From Streptomyces sp. 3214.6 (GTDB lineage: Bacteria; Actinomycetota; Actinomycetes; Streptomycetales; Streptomycetaceae), in NCBI RefSeq assembly GCF_900129855.1, contig NZ_LT670819.1:5766001-5830000 (forward strand): 64,000 bases of DNA, in the 5' to 3' direction. The position numbers and the translations under genes are program-made. The notes under the pieces were generated by a model. It did no database searches, was not told the origin of the DNA, and saw only the letters and a program-made list of their open reading frames with translations. Of the stretch, positions 1 through 8,141 are shown piece after piece (the first letter of the stretch is position 1; the number at the start of each line of letters is the position of its first letter).

Positions 1-69
1 GCGGGCGGTCTTGCAGCGTCTTCCGCCCTGGTCGGAGCAGCCCAAAGAAGGCCCTCCTGTCGCTCCGCT

Positions 70-201
70 GAACTAGTTCTGCGGTGCGCTGTGACGATTA
101 AGGCACGCTCCGGAGTGGGCGTCAATAGAACTAGTTCAGAGAGTCTGCGACTCGCCCGATCGATCCCGAAGTGATCCCGGCTATCCTTCTAGGACTAGTT
201 C
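70..201. promoter_or_regulatory. Three palindromic operator sites upstream of a GntR regulator
   Basis: The perfect palindrome GAACTAGTTC occurs at 70-79 and again at 128-137, and a one-mismatch copy, GGACTAGTTC, lies at 192-201. The sites are 58 and 64 bases apart and end 44 bases before the likely start of the GntR gene. Short palindromes like this are typical GntR-family operators, so autoregulation is the simplest reading. Whether they also control a gene to the left of the window cannot be seen. Confidence 0.7.
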
Positions 202-245
202 TGTAAGACTGGGGGCGCGTGAGTCACACATCGAGGGAGTCAGGC

Positions 246-1022
246 ATGGAGGAGACCAAGGTTCCGAAGGTTCAGCGGCTCGCCGCTGAGCTTCGGGCGA
301 AGATTCGGGAGGGGGTCTATCCCCCGGGTTCCGCGCTGCCCAAGGTGCGGGAGCTCCAGGAATCCGAAGGTGTCGCCTACCAGACCGCGCGCGACGTGTA
401 CCGCGTACTGGAGGACGAGGGCCTGATCATTTCCCGCAGGGGTGAAGGCACGTTCGTCTCACCGATCCTCGGGAAGATCCACCGGGACGGGACGGGCCGC
501 TACATCAAGTCGGCTCGGGAAGAGGCCGGCGCGCGGGGCGCGTTCGCGGCTGAGATCGCCAGGCTCGGGATGACGTCGGGCGCATCAACCGTGATCAGTC
601 GGGAGCGACCGCCGAAGCGGATTGCTCAGATCCTCGGCGTCCATCACGCGGCGAAAGCCCTCGTCCGGGCCAGGGTCATGCGCGCCGACGCCACGGTCGT
701 ACAGGTGGCAACCTCGTACTTCCCCGGTGACGTGGCGTTCGGTACGCAGCTTGAGCAGCAGGACACCGGCGACGGCGGAAGCAAGTCGCGCCTCGCCGAA
801 CTCGGCTACGAGCAGACCCGGATCCAGGAATCCATCGACGTACGGCCCCCCAGCAAGGAAGAAGCCGAGTCACTCGGCGTGTCCGCCGACCGGTTGGTCT
901 ACGAGATCACCCACGTCGGCCTCACCGAGAGTGGCAGGGCTGTGGAGGTTTGCGTTCACGTTATGCCCATCACCCTCTGGTCACTCAGCTATGAGTGGCC
1001 CATCGACCTGCCCGCAGTCTGA
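246..1022 (+). CDS. GntR-family transcriptional regulator with UTRA domain
   Basis: A 258-residue transcription factor. Residues about 8-72 form the GntR winged helix (VYPPGSALPKVRELQ, then QTARDVYRVLEDEGLI and the wing RRGEGTFV). The remainder resembles the UTRA ligand-binding domain, with the closing pattern THVGLTESGRAVEV. I chose ATG 246 because GGGAG lies a few bases upstream; an in-frame GTG at 219 is possible. Three palindromes upstream suggest autoregulation. The next gene encodes a second UTRA-like protein 14 bases downstream. Regulators of this type often control transfer or fitness functions in Streptomyces integrative elements (the KorSA type), but no transfer gene or integrase is visible here. 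Confidence 0.88.
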   Translation: MEETKVPKVQRLAAELRAKIREGVYPPGSALPKVRELQESEGVAYQTARDVYRVLEDEGLIISRRGEGTFVSPILGKIHRDGTGRYIKSAREEAGARGAFAAEIARLGMTSGASTVISRERPPKRIAQILGVHHAAKALVRARVMRADATVVQVATSYFPGDVAFGTQLEQQDTGDGGSKSRLAELGYEQTRIQESIDVRPPSKEEAESLGVSADRLVYEITHVGLTESGRAVEVCVHVMPITLWSLSYEWPIDLPAV

Positions 1023-1036
1023 GAGGAAAGAACGAA

Positions 1037-1585
1037 GTGAGCAGCAACACCGCGATCGTCCGCGACGCCACTGAGCGCTACCGCACGGCTCGCCGGGAGG
1101 CGGGCGAAAGCCGGGGTGCCTTCGAGGCCGAGATCAAGCGGCTTGGGGGAACCCCTCGTGTGGAAACCGCGATCCGTCGCGACACCGCACCCTCTCAGGT
1201 CGCCGAACTTCTCGGCGTCGCGAGCACTGACCAGACCGTGATCCGCGCCAGGCACATGTACGACGGTGACCGCCTGGTCCAGCTTGCCGACTCCTACGTC
1301 CCCCTGGACGTGGCAGAGGCTGCCGGCGTTGAGAACCCCGACCCCGGCCTCGGCGGCATCATCAGCCGGATGCGGGACGCAGGGTTCGAGCAGACCGAGG
1401 CGATCGAAGAGGTCGCGCTCTACGCGGCGTCCTCCATCGAGGCAGAGGCGTTCGGCGTCGAGGTCGGCACCAACCTGCTCCGCATCACACACACTGGCTA
1501 CACGAAGACTGGTCGTGCCGTCGAGGTTACTGTTCACCGCCCGGGCCCTGGCTGGGTTCTGCGCTACAGCCCGCCCATCAGCTGA
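1037..1585 (+). CDS. UTRA-only protein, probable partner of the GntR regulator
   Basis: A 182-residue protein that starts at GTG 1037 with the good site GAGAGGA just upstream, overlapping the stop of the GntR gene. It aligns by eye with the C-terminal two thirds of its neighbour: RTARREAGESRGAFEAEIKRLG parallels the other protein's SAREEAGARGAFAAEIARLG, and ITHTGYTKTGRAVEVTVH parallels ITHVGLTESGRAVEVCVH. It has no winged-helix segment. It therefore looks like a ligand-binding or dimerisation module without DNA binding. It could be a heterodimer partner that titrates or tunes the upstream repressor, or the product of a partial duplication. It is probably co-transcribed with the GntR gene. Confidence 0.8.
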   Translation: MSSNTAIVRDATERYRTARREAGESRGAFEAEIKRLGGTPRVETAIRRDTAPSQVAELLGVASTDQTVIRARHMYDGDRLVQLADSYVPLDVAEAAGVENPDPGLGGIISRMRDAGFEQTEAIEEVALYAASSIEAEAFGVEVGTNLLRITHTGYTKTGRAVEVTVHRPGPGWVLRYSPPIS

Positions 1586-1596
1586 GCCCAACGTAT

Positions 1597-1638
1597 CGAC
1601 GGCCCGCACCGAAAGCGTCTAAATGGTGCGGGCCGTCG
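1597..1638. terminator. Hairpin terminator between convergent genes
   Basis: A 14-bp perfect stem (CGACGGCCCGCACC at 1597-1610 with GGTGCGGGCCGTCG at 1625-1638) encloses a 14-base loop and is followed by CTTTGT. It closes the GntR/UTRA operon, facing the OLD-family gene transcribed the other way. Confidence 0.8.
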
Positions 1639-1711
1639 CTTTGTACCCGGAACCGCAATTGACAGAGGTCATCGAGGAGGGCTCTTTTCGATCTACAGCC
1701 GGACAGCGGGT

Positions 1712-3271
1712 CTACAGAGATCCCAAGAATGTGCCAAGATCGGTGCCGTCGATCTCTGCTTTATGCATCTCCGAAGCGGCTCTCCAGTTGTCTGTCTTAC
1801 GCCACTTAACGCCAGGCGTCTTAGCCAACTTCCCGAAAGGCGCAAGAGAGCGGGCAGAGTCGCCAAATGCCCGCCTGACGGCCCGGTCTGTGAAATAGTT
1901 TTCCAGTGCGCGGCGATCGAGGACATGGCCAGTGATGTTGATTTTTTGGCACAGATCCACAAAGGCTTGCCGCTCCGGATCGAGAGATGTGCCCGGTGCC
2001 GATCGCTCACTGTCGATAAGGTAGTGGACTTCCTTTCCGATTCGCAGCAAGTCGGTCAATTCTTGCCTGACGTCTCCGCGAATCATGTCGCCACCGTGTA
2101 GTGGAAGCATGAGTACGTCGTGCTCTTTTCCGTACAGGCGAAGGAATTGCATGAGAGTGCGAAGTTCAGTTTTCCCTTCTACCAGTAGGACCTTGTTAAA
2201 GCCCATTTCTGGTCGGTGGGCGAAGGAGAGTTGGCCGAGCAGGGTAACCAGATCTTGGTCTTCCTCGTAGGGGCGGATCTGGCTGGTGCCGCCAGTGGGC
2301 TTAGCCACTGTATAGATGTGATCGGCCGCCGTCCGGGCAAGCCCGAGACTGTGAGTGGCGAAGAGTACGCCCTGCTCGGTGTAGCGAGCCAGCGTCTGCA
2401 AAAAGTCGAGTTGAAGCGAGGCGTGGAGATTTAGTTCTGGTTCATCGAGGAGGAGCAGCTTCGGCCTGCGTACGAGAACATTTACCATTACGACGACGAA
2501 GTGGGCAAATCCTGCTCCCAGTTCGCTGAGGCGGTGGCTGCGTCCGTCAATCATGAGTTGCAGCGTATTGCCCGAAGGGTTGATCTCCAGCTTCTCGTAA
2601 CCGAAGATTCGCCGTAGCTCCTCTGTCATCTCATGTACAGCTTCGTTGGCTGTCGGATCAGGGCCAGTCTTGAATTGATTGAACGCATTAATGAATGCAT
2701 TCCCTGTCTGAATGTCATAGTAATTATCGTTACTGCCGACATGGATAGCATTACGGAATGGCCCGATGTACATCGTATCGGAAATTGTTTTCATTACGCC
2801 GCTTAGTGGCCTGAAGAAGCTTTGAATATTTTCCATAGTGGGGTTTTGGAGCGCGGTGAGTCTATCCCCTGAAAATGTCCTGAGCTCTAGAGGTGGACGG
2901 CCGCCCTTCCTGTCGAATTGCGTTGAGAGGATAAGCTTATTACCGTTATCGACGAAAGGCCCGTGCGGACCGTCGTGAACAATGAACTGAAGCTCCACAG
3001 GTCGCTCGACGCCAGCTCGGTTAATCCTTTCCCCTGGAAGCACGGTTGGCGACCAGCTCCATTGCTGATCAGTGAAGATGTTTTGGTAGATCGTCAGCTC
3101 GCTATGAAGGAGATTTAGCAGCGGTCTAATCTCATATAGAAGTCGAAGCAGTGAACTTTTCCCCGAATTATTGGTTCCAATAAATGCACTAAAATCATCG
3201 CGCACTCGGAAGCTGGATGGTTCGTCGCCGAAGCATCGGTAATTTTTGATTCGAATTTCAACGTCGAGCAT
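1712..3271 (-). CDS. OLD-family ATP-dependent nuclease (ABC ATPase plus TOPRIM)
   Basis: A 519-residue protein with an SMC/RecF-like ABC ATPase at the N-terminus: Walker A GTNNSGKS at residues 32-39, a LSELGAG signature near 248-254, Walker B LLLLDEPE near 272-279, and an ATHS H-loop near 305. The C-terminal half reads as a TOPRIM nuclease domain, with VLLVEGKTE (E365) and LIDSER near 418-423. This is the architecture of stand-alone (class 1) OLD nucleases, several of which take part in phage defence. I chose ATG 3271 because a TACAAT box ends 7 bases upstream, suggesting a leaderless message; ATG 3280 is the alternative. The G+C is visibly lower than in neighbours, with codons such as AGA and CTA, suggesting recent transfer. 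No partner gene (UvrD-like helicase or reverse transcriptase) is adjacent. Confidence 0.85.
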   Translation of the reverse strand: MLDVEIRIKNYRCFGDEPSSFRVRDDFSAFIGTNNSGKSSLLRLLYEIRPLLNLLHSELTIYQNIFTDQQWSWSPTVLPGERINRAGVERPVELQFIVHDGPHGPFVDNGNKLILSTQFDRKGGRPPLELRTFSGDRLTALQNPTMENIQSFFRPLSGVMKTISDTMYIGPFRNAIHVGSNDNYYDIQTGNAFINAFNQFKTGPDPTANEAVHEMTEELRRIFGYEKLEINPSGNTLQLMIDGRSHRLSELGAGFAHFVVVMVNVLVRRPKLLLLDEPELNLHASLQLDFLQTLARYTEQGVLFATHSLGLARTAADHIYTVAKPTGGTSQIRPYEEDQDLVTLLGQLSFAHRPEMGFNKVLLVEGKTELRTLMQFLRLYGKEHDVLMLPLHGGDMIRGDVRQELTDLLRIGKEVHYLIDSERSAPGTSLDPERQAFVDLCQKINITGHVLDRRALENYFTDRAVRRAFGDSARSLAPFGKLAKTPGVKWRKTDNWRAASEMHKAEIDGTDLGTFLGSL

Positions 3272-3278
3272 GACGCAC

Positions 3279-3284
3279 ATTGTA
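3279..3284 (-). promoter_or_regulatory. Putative -10 box of the OLD-family gene
   Basis: On the minus strand TACAAT is followed after 7 bases by ATG 3271. This spacing would put transcription initiation at or next to the start codon, the leaderless arrangement common in actinomycetes. No clear -35 box was found. Confidence 0.45.
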
Positions 3285-3548
3285 TGAGTTCAGTCGAGTT
3301 GTGGCACACGGTTTTGAGGACCTGGCTCGTGTGGTGCAGCCCTCAGTTGCCAGTGATGGTGGATGGGGATTGAAGGCGCAGCAAGATCAGGACGAGCCGT
3401 AAACGAGAGTGCGGTCCCCGATGCTTGAGCTATACAAACAGCATGGGCAGACGATGGCTGAGCGAGTGATCTTGAGCAGACTGTAAACCAGGAACTGGGC
3501 CGTCTCAGGGCCGTCCGAGGGCGGCCCGCGACGACCAACAACGACCAA
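3285..3548. other. Intergenic stretch without a convincing gene
   Basis: About 264 bases lie between the OLD-family gene and the terminator of the mannosyltransferase gene. Composition moves from AT-rich back to GC-rich. Short open frames exist but none has a plausible ribosome site or a recognisable product. It probably marks the right edge of the accessory segment. Confidence 0.5.
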
Positions 3549-3586
3549 CGATGACCACGACGGCCGAACGTCCGTCGTGGTCATCG
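3549..3586. terminator. Terminator of the protein mannosyltransferase gene
   Basis: A perfect 15-bp stem (CGATGACCACGACGG with CCGTCGTGGTCATCG) with an 8-base loop starts 17 bases beyond the stop of the minus-strand gene at 3603. Confidence 0.8.
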
Positions 3587-3602
3587 TCGCGTGTCTGCCC
3601 AG

Positions 3603-5354
3603 CTAGACCCAGGTGTCCAGCCACATCCGCGAACGCCAGTTGTCGATCGGGATCGACGTCCCCGTGTACAAAGGCCAGAAATAGATGAAGTTCCAGGCGA
3701 TGAGCAGGACCAGGACGCCCGCTCCCGTCGCTCCCGCCACGCGGCGGGTGTCGCTCGAACCCGGTGGGCCGATGATCGCACCGATCATCATCGCCACGGC
3801 CAGACAGAGGAACGGCAGGAAGACGACGGCGTAGAAGAGGAAGATCGTGCGTTCCTGGTACATGAACCACGGCAGGTAGCCGGCCGCGATGCCGCAGGCG
3901 ATCGCGCCCGCGCGCCAGTCGCGGCGGAAGAGCCAGCGCCACAGCACGTAGGCGATGGCGAAACAGCCCGCCCACCACAGCAGCGGCGTGCCGATCGCGA
4001 GGACCTCACGGGCGCACTTCTCGCCCGCGTCGGACGGACAGCCGTCCTTGCCGGCCGCGGGGGACTCGTAGAAGTACGACACCGGACGGCCCAGGACCAG
4101 CCAGCTCCACGGGTTCGACTGGTACGGGTGCGGCGAGGTGAGGTGGGTGTGGAACTCGTACACCTCGTGCTCGTAGTGCCACAGGCTGCGCCACCAGTCG
4201 GGGAACAGCCACGTCCAGTTGCCGCCCTTGCCGTCGGTGGCCGCCCAGTTGCGGTAGTAGCCGCCCGAGCCGTCGGTGGCGGACAGGATCCAGCCCGTCC
4301 ACGATGCCACATAGGTGACCAGCGCGATCGGGACCGTCGACAGGAACGCGAAGCCCGTGTCGCGCTTCAGCACCGCCCGGTACGGGTGGCGGGCGCCCGC
4401 CACCTTGCGCGAACCGGCGTCCCACAACACCGTCATCACACAGAACGCGACCAGGATGTACAGGCCGTTCCACTTCGTGCCGATGGCCAGACCCAGCAGC
4501 AGACCCGCACCCCAGCGCCAGGGGCGGAATCCGATGCGGGTGGTCTCGGCGATGTGCGCGTTCGGGCGGTAACGGCCGTCCTCGTCCGGCTGGAGCGCGG
4601 CGGCGAGTTTCGCGCGGGCCCACTCCCGGTCGGCCACCAGACAGCCGAACGCCGCCAGCACGAAGAACATCAGCACCCCGTCGAGCAGCGCGGCGCGGCT
4701 CATCACGAAGTGCAGCCCGTCCACGGCCATCAGGGCGCCCGCCAGGCAGCCCAGGAACGTGGAGCGGAAGACACGGCGCCCGATCCGGCACAGCAGGAAG
4801 ACGGACAGCGTCCCCAGCACGGCGGTCATGAACCGCCAGCCGTACGGGTCGAACCCGAAGATCAGTTCGCCCAGCCCGATCACGTACTTGCCGACCGGCG
4901 GATGCACGACGTACGCCGCGTCCGTCGGGATCGGGACATGTCCGCCCGAGGAGAGGATGACGTCGTTGGCGTTCTTGTCCCAGTTGACCTCGAACCCGCG
5001 GTGGACGACCGCCCACGCGTCCTTGGCGTAGTACGTCTCGTCGAATATCACCGCCTTGGGGCTGCCCAGATGCCAGAACCGCAGCACCCCCGCCATCAGC
5101 GTGACCAGCAGCGGGCCACCCCACGACGACCAGCGCACGAGCCGCTCCGCCCACCGGTGCGGGACGCCGAGCGCCTGCCACACGCGCGGGCTGGGCTTCG
5201 CGAACGGCGGCACCAGCCGCTCACGGACGTCGGCGGCGGGTTCCGCCGTATATCCGAAACGGCGCAGCCGCTGCTGCCACGCGGGCCGCTGATCGTGCGG
5301 CGGCCGGTCGGGCCGGTAGTCCGTGGAGTCCATGGAGGACGCGGTACTGGTCAC
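3603..5354 (-). CDS. pmt: Protein O-mannosyltransferase (dolichyl-phosphate-mannose type, PMT family)
   Basis: A 583-residue polytopic membrane enzyme of the PMT/GT39 family. In actinomycetes it transfers mannose from polyprenyl-phosphate-mannose to Ser/Thr of exported proteins at the outer face of the membrane. The first extracytoplasmic loop carries the acidic catalytic motif FDETYYAKDAW; many hydrophobic segments follow, with a conserved-looking ending RSRMWLDTWV. The start is GTG 5354; ATG 5333 (MDSTDYRP) is a possible alternative. It is divergent from rsmI, 73 bases away, as I recall for other Streptomyces, and is followed by a strong terminator. Homologues are required for glycosylation of lipoproteins and phage receptors. 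Confidence 0.92.
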   Translation of the reverse strand: MTSTASSMDSTDYRPDRPPHDQRPAWQQRLRRFGYTAEPAADVRERLVPPFAKPSPRVWQALGVPHRWAERLVRWSSWGGPLLVTLMAGVLRFWHLGSPKAVIFDETYYAKDAWAVVHRGFEVNWDKNANDVILSSGGHVPIPTDAAYVVHPPVGKYVIGLGELIFGFDPYGWRFMTAVLGTLSVFLLCRIGRRVFRSTFLGCLAGALMAVDGLHFVMSRAALLDGVLMFFVLAAFGCLVADREWARAKLAAALQPDEDGRYRPNAHIAETTRIGFRPWRWGAGLLLGLAIGTKWNGLYILVAFCVMTVLWDAGSRKVAGARHPYRAVLKRDTGFAFLSTVPIALVTYVASWTGWILSATDGSGGYYRNWAATDGKGGNWTWLFPDWWRSLWHYEHEVYEFHTHLTSPHPYQSNPWSWLVLGRPVSYFYESPAAGKDGCPSDAGEKCAREVLAIGTPLLWWAGCFAIAYVLWRWLFRRDWRAGAIACGIAAGYLPWFMYQERTIFLFYAVVFLPFLCLAVAMMIGAIIGPPGSSDTRRVAGATGAGVLVLLIAWNFIYFWPLYTGTSIPIDNWRSRMWLDTWV

Positions 5355-5393
5355 CGCGCCATCGTAGGGAACAGGTCTGTGTGAGTCCCGTGC

Positions 5394-5421
5394 TTGGGGC
5401 CTCCCTCGGCCCTGCGAGGAT
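5394..5421 (+). promoter_or_regulatory. Candidate promoter of rsmI (leaderless)
   Basis: TTGGGG at 5394-5399 and GAGGAT at 5416-5421 are 16 bases apart, and GTG 5428 begins 6 bases after the -10 box. This fits a leaderless transcript starting at the start codon, and no ribosome site is seen before that codon. Confidence 0.45.
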
Positions 5422-5427
5422 GGAAAC

Positions 5428-6345
5428 GTGACAGCCGCACCCCGAAGCACGCCCACAGCCTCGCCCGCAACCCCCTCCGCGACCACGCCCGGAATCCTCG
5501 TGCTCGCCGGTACGCCCATCGGCGACGTCTCCGACGCCCCGCCCCGGCTCGCCGCGGAGCTGGCCGGCGCCGATGTCATCGCCGCCGAGGACACCCGGCG
5601 GCTGCGGCGGCTGACGCAGGCGCTCGGGGTGACGCCCAAGGGGCGCATCGTGTCCTACTTCGAGGGCAACGAGTCCGCCCGTACGCCCGAACTGGTCGAG
5701 GACCTCGCGGGCGGCGCGCGCGTGCTGCTTGTCACCGACGCCGGGATGCCCTCGGTCTCCGACCCCGGCTACCGGCTGGTCGCCGCGGCCGTCGAGCGGG
5801 ACATCCGGGTCACCGCCGTCCCCGGCCCGTCCGCGGTGCTCACCGCGCTGGCCCTGTCCGGGCTGCCCGTCGACCGGTTCTGCTTCGAGGGATTCCTGCC
5901 GAGGAAGGCGGGGGAGCGGCTGTCGCGGCTGCGGGAGGTCGCGTCGGAGCGCCGCACGCTCGTCTACTTCGAGGCCCCCCACCGGCTCGACGACACCCTC
6001 GCCGCCATGGCCGAGGTCTTCGGCGCCGACCGGCGGGCGGCCGTGTGCCGTGAGCTGACCAAGACGTACGAGGAGGTCAGGCGCGGCCCGCTCGGCGAGC
6101 TGGCGGAGTGGGCGGCCGAGGGCGTGCGCGGCGAGATCACCGTCGTCGTCACCGGCGCGCCCGAGCGCGGGCCGCAGGAGCTCGACGCGGCGGAACTGGT
6201 GCGGCGGGTGAGGGTGCGCGAGGAGGCCGGCGAGCGCCGCAAGGAGGCCATCGCGGCGGTGGCGGCGGAGGCCAATCTGCCCAAGCGGGAGGTGTTCGAC
6301 GCCGTCGTGGCGGCGAAGAACGCGGGGGGCACAAGGGCCCTGTGA
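5428..6345 (+). CDS. rsmI: 16S rRNA (cytidine-1402 2'-O)-methyltransferase RsmI
   Basis: A 305-residue member of the tetrapyrrole-methylase-fold family that 2'-O-methylates C1402 of 16S rRNA with S-adenosylmethionine. Visible signatures are ILVLAGTPIGDVSDAPPR near the start, AEDTRR, the SAM-contacting VTDAGMPSVSDPGYRLV and VPGPSAVLTALALSGLP, and FEAPHRL. The first ~20 residues are a low-complexity Thr/Pro/Ala extension. The start is GTG 5428, probably leaderless. It is divergent from the mannosyltransferase gene. RsmI is the only 2'-O-methylating enzyme of this fold usually found in bacteria, so the assignment is firm. Confidence 0.95.
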   Translation: MTAAPRSTPTASPATPSATTPGILVLAGTPIGDVSDAPPRLAAELAGADVIAAEDTRRLRRLTQALGVTPKGRIVSYFEGNESARTPELVEDLAGGARVLLVTDAGMPSVSDPGYRLVAAAVERDIRVTAVPGPSAVLTALALSGLPVDRFCFEGFLPRKAGERLSRLREVASERRTLVYFEAPHRLDDTLAAMAEVFGADRRAAVCRELTKTYEEVRRGPLGELAEWAAEGVRGEITVVVTGAPERGPQELDAAELVRRVRVREEAGERRKEAIAAVAAEANLPKREVFDAVVAAKNAGGTRAL

Positions 6346-6622
6346 AGGGGCTCACACCCCCTCTGAGCAGGGCGCATGTCGTCTGAGCGTGCGCCCCATG
6401 TGCGGGCAAAGGGCAGTCGCCGAAGGCAAAGCCCACCCCCGTCAGTGAGGCCGCTTTGGCAAGGAAAGTCCAAATCGGCTCCAACAGTGCACAGGCCTGA
6501 TGCATTCGGTCCGGTCGAGGCGTCCACTGGTGGCAGGGACGCACCCGTCCCTCGCTCCCAAGGACGTTCCGGGGGGAACGCCCGCGCCGGGAGCGCTTGT
6601 CCAGCGGACAGCAGGAGCTGGC
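6346..6622 (+). other. Intergenic leader with two small hairpins
   Basis: The 277 bases before the zinc-ribbon gene contain a 7-bp hairpin (AGGGACG at 6535-6541 with CGTCCCT at 6546-6552) and a 6-bp hairpin with a GGGG loop (CGTTCC at 6565-6570 with GGAACG at 6575-6580), both in the probable 5' untranslated region. I do not recognise a known riboswitch and see no gene. Confidence 0.4.
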
Positions 6623-7051
6623 ATGAGTGAGATCACAGGGCAGACCGGCCTCCGGGGCGGCGCGAGCGCCGTCGTCAACGAGTCGTACTCCTTCGCCTGC
6701 ATGCGCTGCGGGCACGGCTGGGAACAGTCGTACGAGATAGAGCACCACACCGACGCCGACGGCCACGAGTTCGTCCTCTATGTGGCGAACGGCCAGGTCG
6801 TGCCGTCCCCGCTGAGCCGCCCCGCGTGCCAGAACTGCGACGGGCACGTCGTGCGCATCATGGCGGCGGGACAGGTCTCGTCGGTGCTCAGTGCGGCGCG
6901 TCAGCGCAAGTCGCCCCCGGCGGGACCGGTCGAGGCGCCGGTGACGGCCGCAGAGGAGGAAGCCGGGCAGCAGCGGGCCGGGGAGCGGCCCGAGGAGCAC
7001 CACCACTGGCACCTGTCCGATCTCCTGCACCCCTTCCGCAAGGCCGGCTAG
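6623..7051 (+). CDS. Zinc-ribbon protein of unknown function
   Basis: A 142-residue cytoplasmic protein, with start ATG 6623 preceded by GGAG at a normal distance. It has two CxxC knuckles: CMRCGHGW near residue 26 and CQNCDGHV near residue 70, which together should bind one zinc ion. The second half is rich in Glu, Arg and Ala, with a His-rich stretch EEHHHWHLSDLLHPF near the C-terminus. It lies between rsmI and tatD, both nucleic-acid-related. I do not know its function; the zinc ribbon suggests nucleic-acid or protein binding. Confidence 0.75.
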   Translation: MSEITGQTGLRGGASAVVNESYSFACMRCGHGWEQSYEIEHHTDADGHEFVLYVANGQVVPSPLSRPACQNCDGHVVRIMAAGQVSSVLSAARQRKSPPAGPVEAPVTAAEEEAGQQRAGERPEEHHHWHLSDLLHPFRKAG

Positions 7052-7112
7052 CAAGCTCGGCCGGCAGGGCCGGCCAGCAGGGCAGGGCGTGCCCCTTCCG
7101 TAGGATCGGGGC

Positions 7113-8027
7113 ATGTCTTCGAACGCAGACAAGAGCGCCGGCAAGAACGCCGAAAAGAGCGCCGACAAGAGCGCCGCGCCGCCGCTTCCGGCCCCCCTCG
7201 GGGTGCCGGTCGCCGACTCCCACACCCACCTCGACATGCAGTCGGGCACGGTGCAGGAGGCCCTCGCGAAAGCCGCGTCGGTCGGCGTGACGACCGTCGT
7301 CCAGGTCGGCTGCGACGTACGGGGCTCCCGGTGGGCGGCCGAGACGGCGGCGGCGTACGACAGTGTCCACGCCGCCGTCGCCCTGCACCCGAACGAGGCG
7401 CCGCGCATCGTGCACGGCGACCCCGACGGCTGGTCCCGGCAGGGCGCGCGCGAGCCGGGCGGCTCCGGGGCGCTCGACGAGGCGCTCGCCGAGATCGACC
7501 GCCTGGCCGCGCTCGCGCACGTCAAGGGCGTCGGAGAGACGGGACTCGACTACTTCCGCACCGGCCCCGAGGGCAAGGAAGCACAGGAGAACTCCTTCCG
7601 CGCCCATATCGAGATCGCCAAGCGGCACGGCAAGGCGCTGGTCATCCACGACCGCGACGCCCACGCCGACGTCCTGCGGGTCCTGAAGGAGGAGGGCGCC
7701 CCCGAGCGCACCGTCTTCCACTGCTACTCCGGCGACGCCGAGATGGCCGCGATCTGCGCCCGCGCCGGGTACTTCATGTCCTTCGCCGGCAACGTCACCT
7801 TCAAGAACGCCCAGCAGTTGCGGGACGCCGTCGCCGTGGCCCCGCTGGATCTGCTCCTGGTGGAGACCGACGCACCGTTCCTGACCCCGGCGCCCTACCG
7901 GGGCCGGCCCAACGCGCCGTACCTCATCCCCGTCACGGTGCGCGCCATGGCCGCCGTACGGGACATCGACGAGGACGCCCTGGCCGCCGCCCTCGCCGCC
8001 AACACGGCACGCGCGTTCGGTTACTGA
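7113..8027 (+). CDS. tatD: TatD-family metal-dependent DNase
   Basis: A 304-residue TIM-barrel hydrolase of the amidohydrolase superfamily, a 3'-5' DNA exonuclease linked to DNA repair and quality control. The metal site residues are visible: DSHTHLD near residue 31, GVGETGLDYFR (bridging Glu), VIHDRDAH, FHCYSGD, and ETDAPFLTP near 253. A ~25-residue N-terminal extension of repeated Lys/Ser/Ala/Asn (NADKSAGKNAEKSADKSA) precedes the barrel and is unusual for the family. It is followed by rpfB, rsmA and ispE, the order also found in mycobacteria. Confidence 0.93.
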   Translation: MSSNADKSAGKNAEKSADKSAAPPLPAPLGVPVADSHTHLDMQSGTVQEALAKAASVGVTTVVQVGCDVRGSRWAAETAAAYDSVHAAVALHPNEAPRIVHGDPDGWSRQGAREPGGSGALDEALAEIDRLAALAHVKGVGETGLDYFRTGPEGKEAQENSFRAHIEIAKRHGKALVIHDRDAHADVLRVLKEEGAPERTVFHCYSGDAEMAAICARAGYFMSFAGNVTFKNAQQLRDAVAVAPLDLLLVETDAPFLTPAPYRGRPNAPYLIPVTVRAMAAVRDIDEDALAAALAANTARAFGY

Positions 8028-8072
8028 ACGCCTCCCGAGACGTCGAACACAACTCTCGGTAGCCGGGTCGCT

Positions 8073-8101
8073 TTGGAGAGTGACGGTCGCTCCGCTAGGT
8101 T
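8073..8101 (+). promoter_or_regulatory. Probable housekeeping promoter of rpfB
   Basis: TTGGAG at 8073-8078 and TAGGTT at 8096-8101 are exactly 17 bases apart. Initiation near 8108 would give a leader of about 34 bases before GTG 8142. Confidence 0.6.
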
Positions 8102-8141
8102 CTGGGGGCCCGATCCGGACCCCACCCCCTGGAGTGTCGGC

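Noticed and set aside
1..3271. Integrated conjugative element or prophage
   Set aside because: No integrase, replication, transfer or structural gene, attachment site or flanking tRNA is visible in the window; only an accessory segment can be claimed.
8028..8141. c-di-AMP riboswitch upstream of rpfB
   Set aside because: Such switches occur before other Streptomyces cell-wall lysin genes, but the leader implied by the promoter at 8073-8101 is only about 34 bases, too short.
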